NCBI RefSeq assembly: GCF_003001955.1
Contig: NZ_PVNH01000003.1
Span: 496,001 to 560,000, forward strand
Source: Prauserella shujinwangii
GTDB lineage: Bacteria; Actinomycetota; Actinomycetes; Mycobacteriales; Pseudonocardiaceae
DNA length: 64,000 nucleotides
Reading direction: 5' to 3'
This document shows, in pieces, positions 62,089 to 64,000 of this stretch. Position numbers and translations under genes: made by a program. Under the pieces are notes generated by a model that worked only from the letters and a program-made list of their open reading frames with translations, had not been told where the DNA came from and made no database searches. Within the stretch, counting starts at the first letter, position 1; each line of letters starts with the position of its first letter.

Positions 62089-62834
62089 GCCAGGTCCCGG
62101 ATCGCCTCGACGAGCATCGTGGTCAGCGTGTCGAACGTGGCCTCCCCCTCGGCGCCGGTGGCCTCGGCTGGCGAGCCGCAGTAGGCCTGCTCCATGCCCA
62201 TCGCCAGGAAGTCGTCGCGCCCCTCCGCCATGGCCGCGGGCATGTTCACGGGCACCCGGGGCAGCGACCGCATCCGCCCGGTGTCGACGAGGTCGGGCCG
62301 TTCGGCCAGCACCAGCGACGTCTCGTAGCGGCCCGCGTGGCACTCGCCGGAGCGGAACTCCTCGGTCAGCCGCAGGGCGTTCGCGCGCCGCACCAGGTCG
62401 AGGTGCCCGATCCGGTGCCCGGACAGCGACTCGACCGTGCGCACGGCGCGCCGCAGCGTGGCGACGTGGTCCGGCTCGAAGTGGTTGTTCACCAGCAGCA
62501 CCCTGGGCAGCCCCTGGTCGGCCAGCGCGGTGCAGACGTCGACGACCAGCGCGTGCAGGGTCTCGGCCCCGATGTGGACGGCCCCCGCGAACGCCGCCGC
62601 GTACCGGGTCACGCCGTAGGACAGCGGCGGCAGGATGAGCACCCGCACGTCCGGGTCGTCGGCGAGCCGGGCGGCGGTCCGCTCGCACATGCCCAGGGAG
62701 ATCAGTGGATCCGTGCCGAGCGGCGCGTGCGGGCCGTGCGGCTCCACCGCCCCCACCGGCAGCAGCAGCACCGGGACCCGCGAGGACTCCCGCAGGGCCG
62801 CCACCTGCGGTGAGGACAGCTCGGCGAAGTGCAC
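62085..62834 (-). CDS. Creatininase family amidohydrolase, kynurenine-cluster associated
   Basis: A 249-residue creatininase-family hydrolase. The dinuclear metal motif is VGAVEPHGPHAPLGTDPLIS near residues 28-47, and the second site is VNNHFEPDHV, with YETSLVL later. Relatives include creatininase, the riboflavin/F420-type formamide hydrolases and MftE. It starts 18 bp from the divergent tryptophan dioxygenase and is coupled to the aryl-CoA ligase. No other formamidase is visible in the cluster, so N-formylkynurenine hydrolysis is a tempting role (inference). GTG start with TAGCTT 6 nt upstream. Confidence 0.85.
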   Translation of the reverse strand: MHFAELSSPQVAALRESSRVPVLLLPVGAVEPHGPHAPLGTDPLISLGMCERTAARLADDPDVRVLILPPLSYGVTRYAAAFAGAVHIGAETLHALVVDVCTALADQGLPRVLLVNNHFEPDHVATLRRAVRTVESLSGHRIGHLDLVRRANALRLTEEFRSGECHAGRYETSLVLAERPDLVDTGRMRSLPRVPVNMPAAMAEGRDDFLAMGMEQAYCGSPAEATGAEGEATFDTLTTMLVEAIRDLA

Positions 62835-62839
62835 GGACC

Positions 62840-62846
62840 TAAGCTA
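62840..62846. promoter_or_regulatory. Overlapping bidirectional -10 elements, kynurenine genes
   Basis: The heptamer TAAGCTA reads TAAGCT on the plus strand, 7 nt before the dioxygenase ATG, and TAGCTT on the minus strand, 6 nt before the creatininase GTG. Only 18 bp separate the two start codons. Both mRNAs would be leaderless and the promoters share bases, so the two polymerases should exclude each other. Confidence 0.55.
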
Positions 62847-62852
62847 CCCACC

Positions 62853-63641
62853 ATGACCGACAGCGACCAGCACGCGGCACTGACCTACTCGTCGTATCTC
62901 GCGCTGGACGAGGTACTGGGCGCACAACGCCCGCGCTCCGAGGAGCACGACGAGATGCTCTTCATCGTCATCCACCAGGTGTACGAACTGTGGTTCAAGC
63001 AACTGCTGCACGAACTGGCCTACCTGCAGCGGCGGCTGGAGGACGGCGACACCCCGCACGCGGTGCGCACCCTGCGCCGGGTGCTGACGATCCTCAAGGT
63101 GGTGGTCGCGCAGATCGACGTGCTGGAGACGATGACGCCGAGCCAGTTCGCCAGCTTCCGCACGCGGCTGGACGCCGCGAGCGGGTTCCAGTCCGGGCAG
63201 TTCCGGGAGCTGGAGGCCGTGCTCGGCAGGCGCGACCGGCGGGTGTTCGAGCACTACCCCGAGGGCACCGGGGCCCGGGAGCGCATCGCGGCCGCCATGG
63301 CGCGCCCCTCCCTGTTCGACTCCTTCGTCGCCTATCTCGCGGCCCACGGCTACCCCGTCCCGGCGCGGCGGGACGTCGAACGGCCGCTGGAGCCCTCGCC
63401 CGAGCTGCAGCGCGTGCTGCTGCGGGTCTACCGCGACGACGCGGGTCCCGCGACCGTGTGCGAGCACCTGGTGGACCTCGACGAGGGCGTGCAGGAATGG
63501 CGCTACCGGCACGTGAAGATGGTCGAGCGCACGATCGGGGACAAGGCCGGAACCGGCGGCTCCTCCGGCGCCGCCTACCTGCGCACGACGCTGTCCAGCC
63601 CGGTCTTCCCCGATCTGTGGGCCGTGCGGAGCGAGCTGTGA
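62853..63641 (+). CDS. kynA: Tryptophan 2,3-dioxygenase
   Basis: Haem enzyme oxidising L-tryptophan to N-formylkynurenine, the first step of the kynurenine pathway. The 262-residue protein shows LTYSSYLALDEVLGAQ, the distal-side H41 in VIHQVYELWFKQ, and the proximal haem His in WRYRHVKMVERTIGDKAGTGGSSG. The ATG at 62853 is preceded by TAAGCT at 7 nt. Its stop overlaps the kynureninase start (GTGA), so the two enzymes are produced together. Confidence 0.95.
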   Translation: MTDSDQHAALTYSSYLALDEVLGAQRPRSEEHDEMLFIVIHQVYELWFKQLLHELAYLQRRLEDGDTPHAVRTLRRVLTILKVVVAQIDVLETMTPSQFASFRTRLDAASGFQSGQFRELEAVLGRRDRRVFEHYPEGTGARERIAAAMARPSLFDSFVAYLAAHGYPVPARRDVERPLEPSPELQRVLLRVYRDDAGPATVCEHLVDLDEGVQEWRYRHVKMVERTIGDKAGTGGSSGAAYLRTTLSSPVFPDLWAVRSEL

Positions 63642-64000
63642 ACGACCTGGCGAGGCACTACTCGCGGTTCCGGGTGGCCGAACGGCTGCTGCTCACCGGG
63701 CACTCGCACCAGGCGTGGCCGGACGTGGCGCGGGAGGGCCAGCTGGAGGCCTTCGACGACGCCGCCCGCGACGTCGACGCCAAGTGGGCGGCGGCGTTCG
63801 CCAAGGCAGAGGAGGTCCGCGAGGGGTTCCGCGTCTTCCTCGGCGAGCCGGGCGCGGAGCTGGCGCTGGGAGCGAACACCCACGAGCTGCTCGTGCGCCT
63901 GCTCTCCGCGCTCGACCTGCGTTCCCGGCCGCGGCTGGTGACCACCGACGGCGAGTTCCACACCGTCCGCCGCCAGCTCGCCCGGCTCGCCGAGGAGGGC
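63638..64000 (+). CDS. kynU: Kynureninase, N-terminal part (continues outside window)
   Basis: PLP enzyme cleaving kynurenine to anthranilate and alanine. Only 121 residues are visible. The text LARHYSRFRVAERLLLTGHSHQAWPDVAREG matches class V aminotransferase-type kynureninases, and LGANTHELLVRLLSAL leads toward the PLP-binding half. The GTG overlaps the dioxygenase stop by 4 bp. The PLP lysine lies beyond the window edge. Confidence 0.85.
   Translation, partial: MNDLARHYSRFRVAERLLLTGHSHQAWPDVAREGQLEAFDDAARDVDAKWAAAFAKAEEVREGFRVFLGEPGAELALGANTHELLVRLLSALDLRSRPRLVTTDGEFHTVRRQLARLAEEG

Noticed and set aside
59707-62184. 825-codon open frame running through olsA and antisense to the ligase
   Set aside because: Crosses two well-supported genes on both strands, no familiar protein text.

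Overview
The window is uniformly very GC-rich, with tightly packed, often overlapping genes, many GTG/TTG starts, few Shine-Dalgarno sites and many starts preceded at 6-8 nt by a -10 hexamer. The gene repertoire (FilP-like cytoskeletal protein, crotonyl-CoA carboxylase/reductase, RamB-controlled glyoxylate shunt, rifamycin monooxygenase with its 19-bp inducible element, methylglucose-lipopolysaccharide-type genes) points to a filamentous actinomycete of the Pseudonocardiaceae, such as Amycolatopsis or a relative. This assignment is inference; no rRNA is present. I saw no tRNA, rRNA, IS element or CRISPR array.

Layout. 1-8.3 kb: class III adenylate cyclase, universal stress protein and FilP-like coiled coil, then an ethylmalonyl/methylmalonyl-CoA block (ccr, methylmalonyl-CoA epimerase, thiolase, meaB). 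The order recalls Streptomyces SCO5396-SCO5400. 8.3-19.3 kb: MocR regulator with divergent AhpD-like protein, a PEP-mutase/isocitrate-lyase family enzyme, manA with a LacI regulator, an ABC exporter, MarR, a thioredoxin-TPR protein and a zinc metallopeptidase lipoprotein. 19.4-26.9 kb: glycogen phosphorylase, then ABC ATPase, enoyl-CoA hydratase and two methyltransferases in the order of M. tuberculosis Rv3041c-Rv3037c. 27-40.7 kb: an accessory stretch of small regulator/enzyme pairs (ArsR-SRPBCC, TetR-FAD monooxygenase, TetR-TIM barrel, RHH-ClpN, LexA-like, rifamycin monooxygenase, XRE-cupin, MerR-methyltransferase), many with visible operators. 40.7-48.5 kb: NlpC/P60 protein, nucleoside hydrolase, a hexapeptide acyltransferase, and ramB divergent from aceA-aceB. 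49.2-60.6 kb: genes in the pattern of Rv3032-Rv3026c (GT4 glucosyltransferase, GH57 enzyme, methyltransferase, etfB-etfA, ornithine-lipid-type acyltransferases). 60.6-64 kb: tryptophan dioxygenase-kynureninase divergent from a creatininase-family hydrolase and an aryl-CoA ligase.

How the parts fit. Several genes belong to acyl-CoA carbon flow: the ccr/epimerase/MeaB branch, the glyoxylate shunt, enoyl-CoA hydratase and ETF. A 14-bp near-palindrome recurs upstream of ccr, the enoyl-CoA hydratase and etfB, suggesting a common regulator. Two separated blocks plus the hexapeptide acyltransferase together resemble the mycobacterial methylglucose lipopolysaccharide locus. Gene 3' ends are repeatedly marked by a few families of long, near-perfect palindromes. 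The least explained item is a ribbon-helix-helix/ClpN fusion under a 15-bp-arm operator, translationally coupled to a 31-residue membrane peptide.
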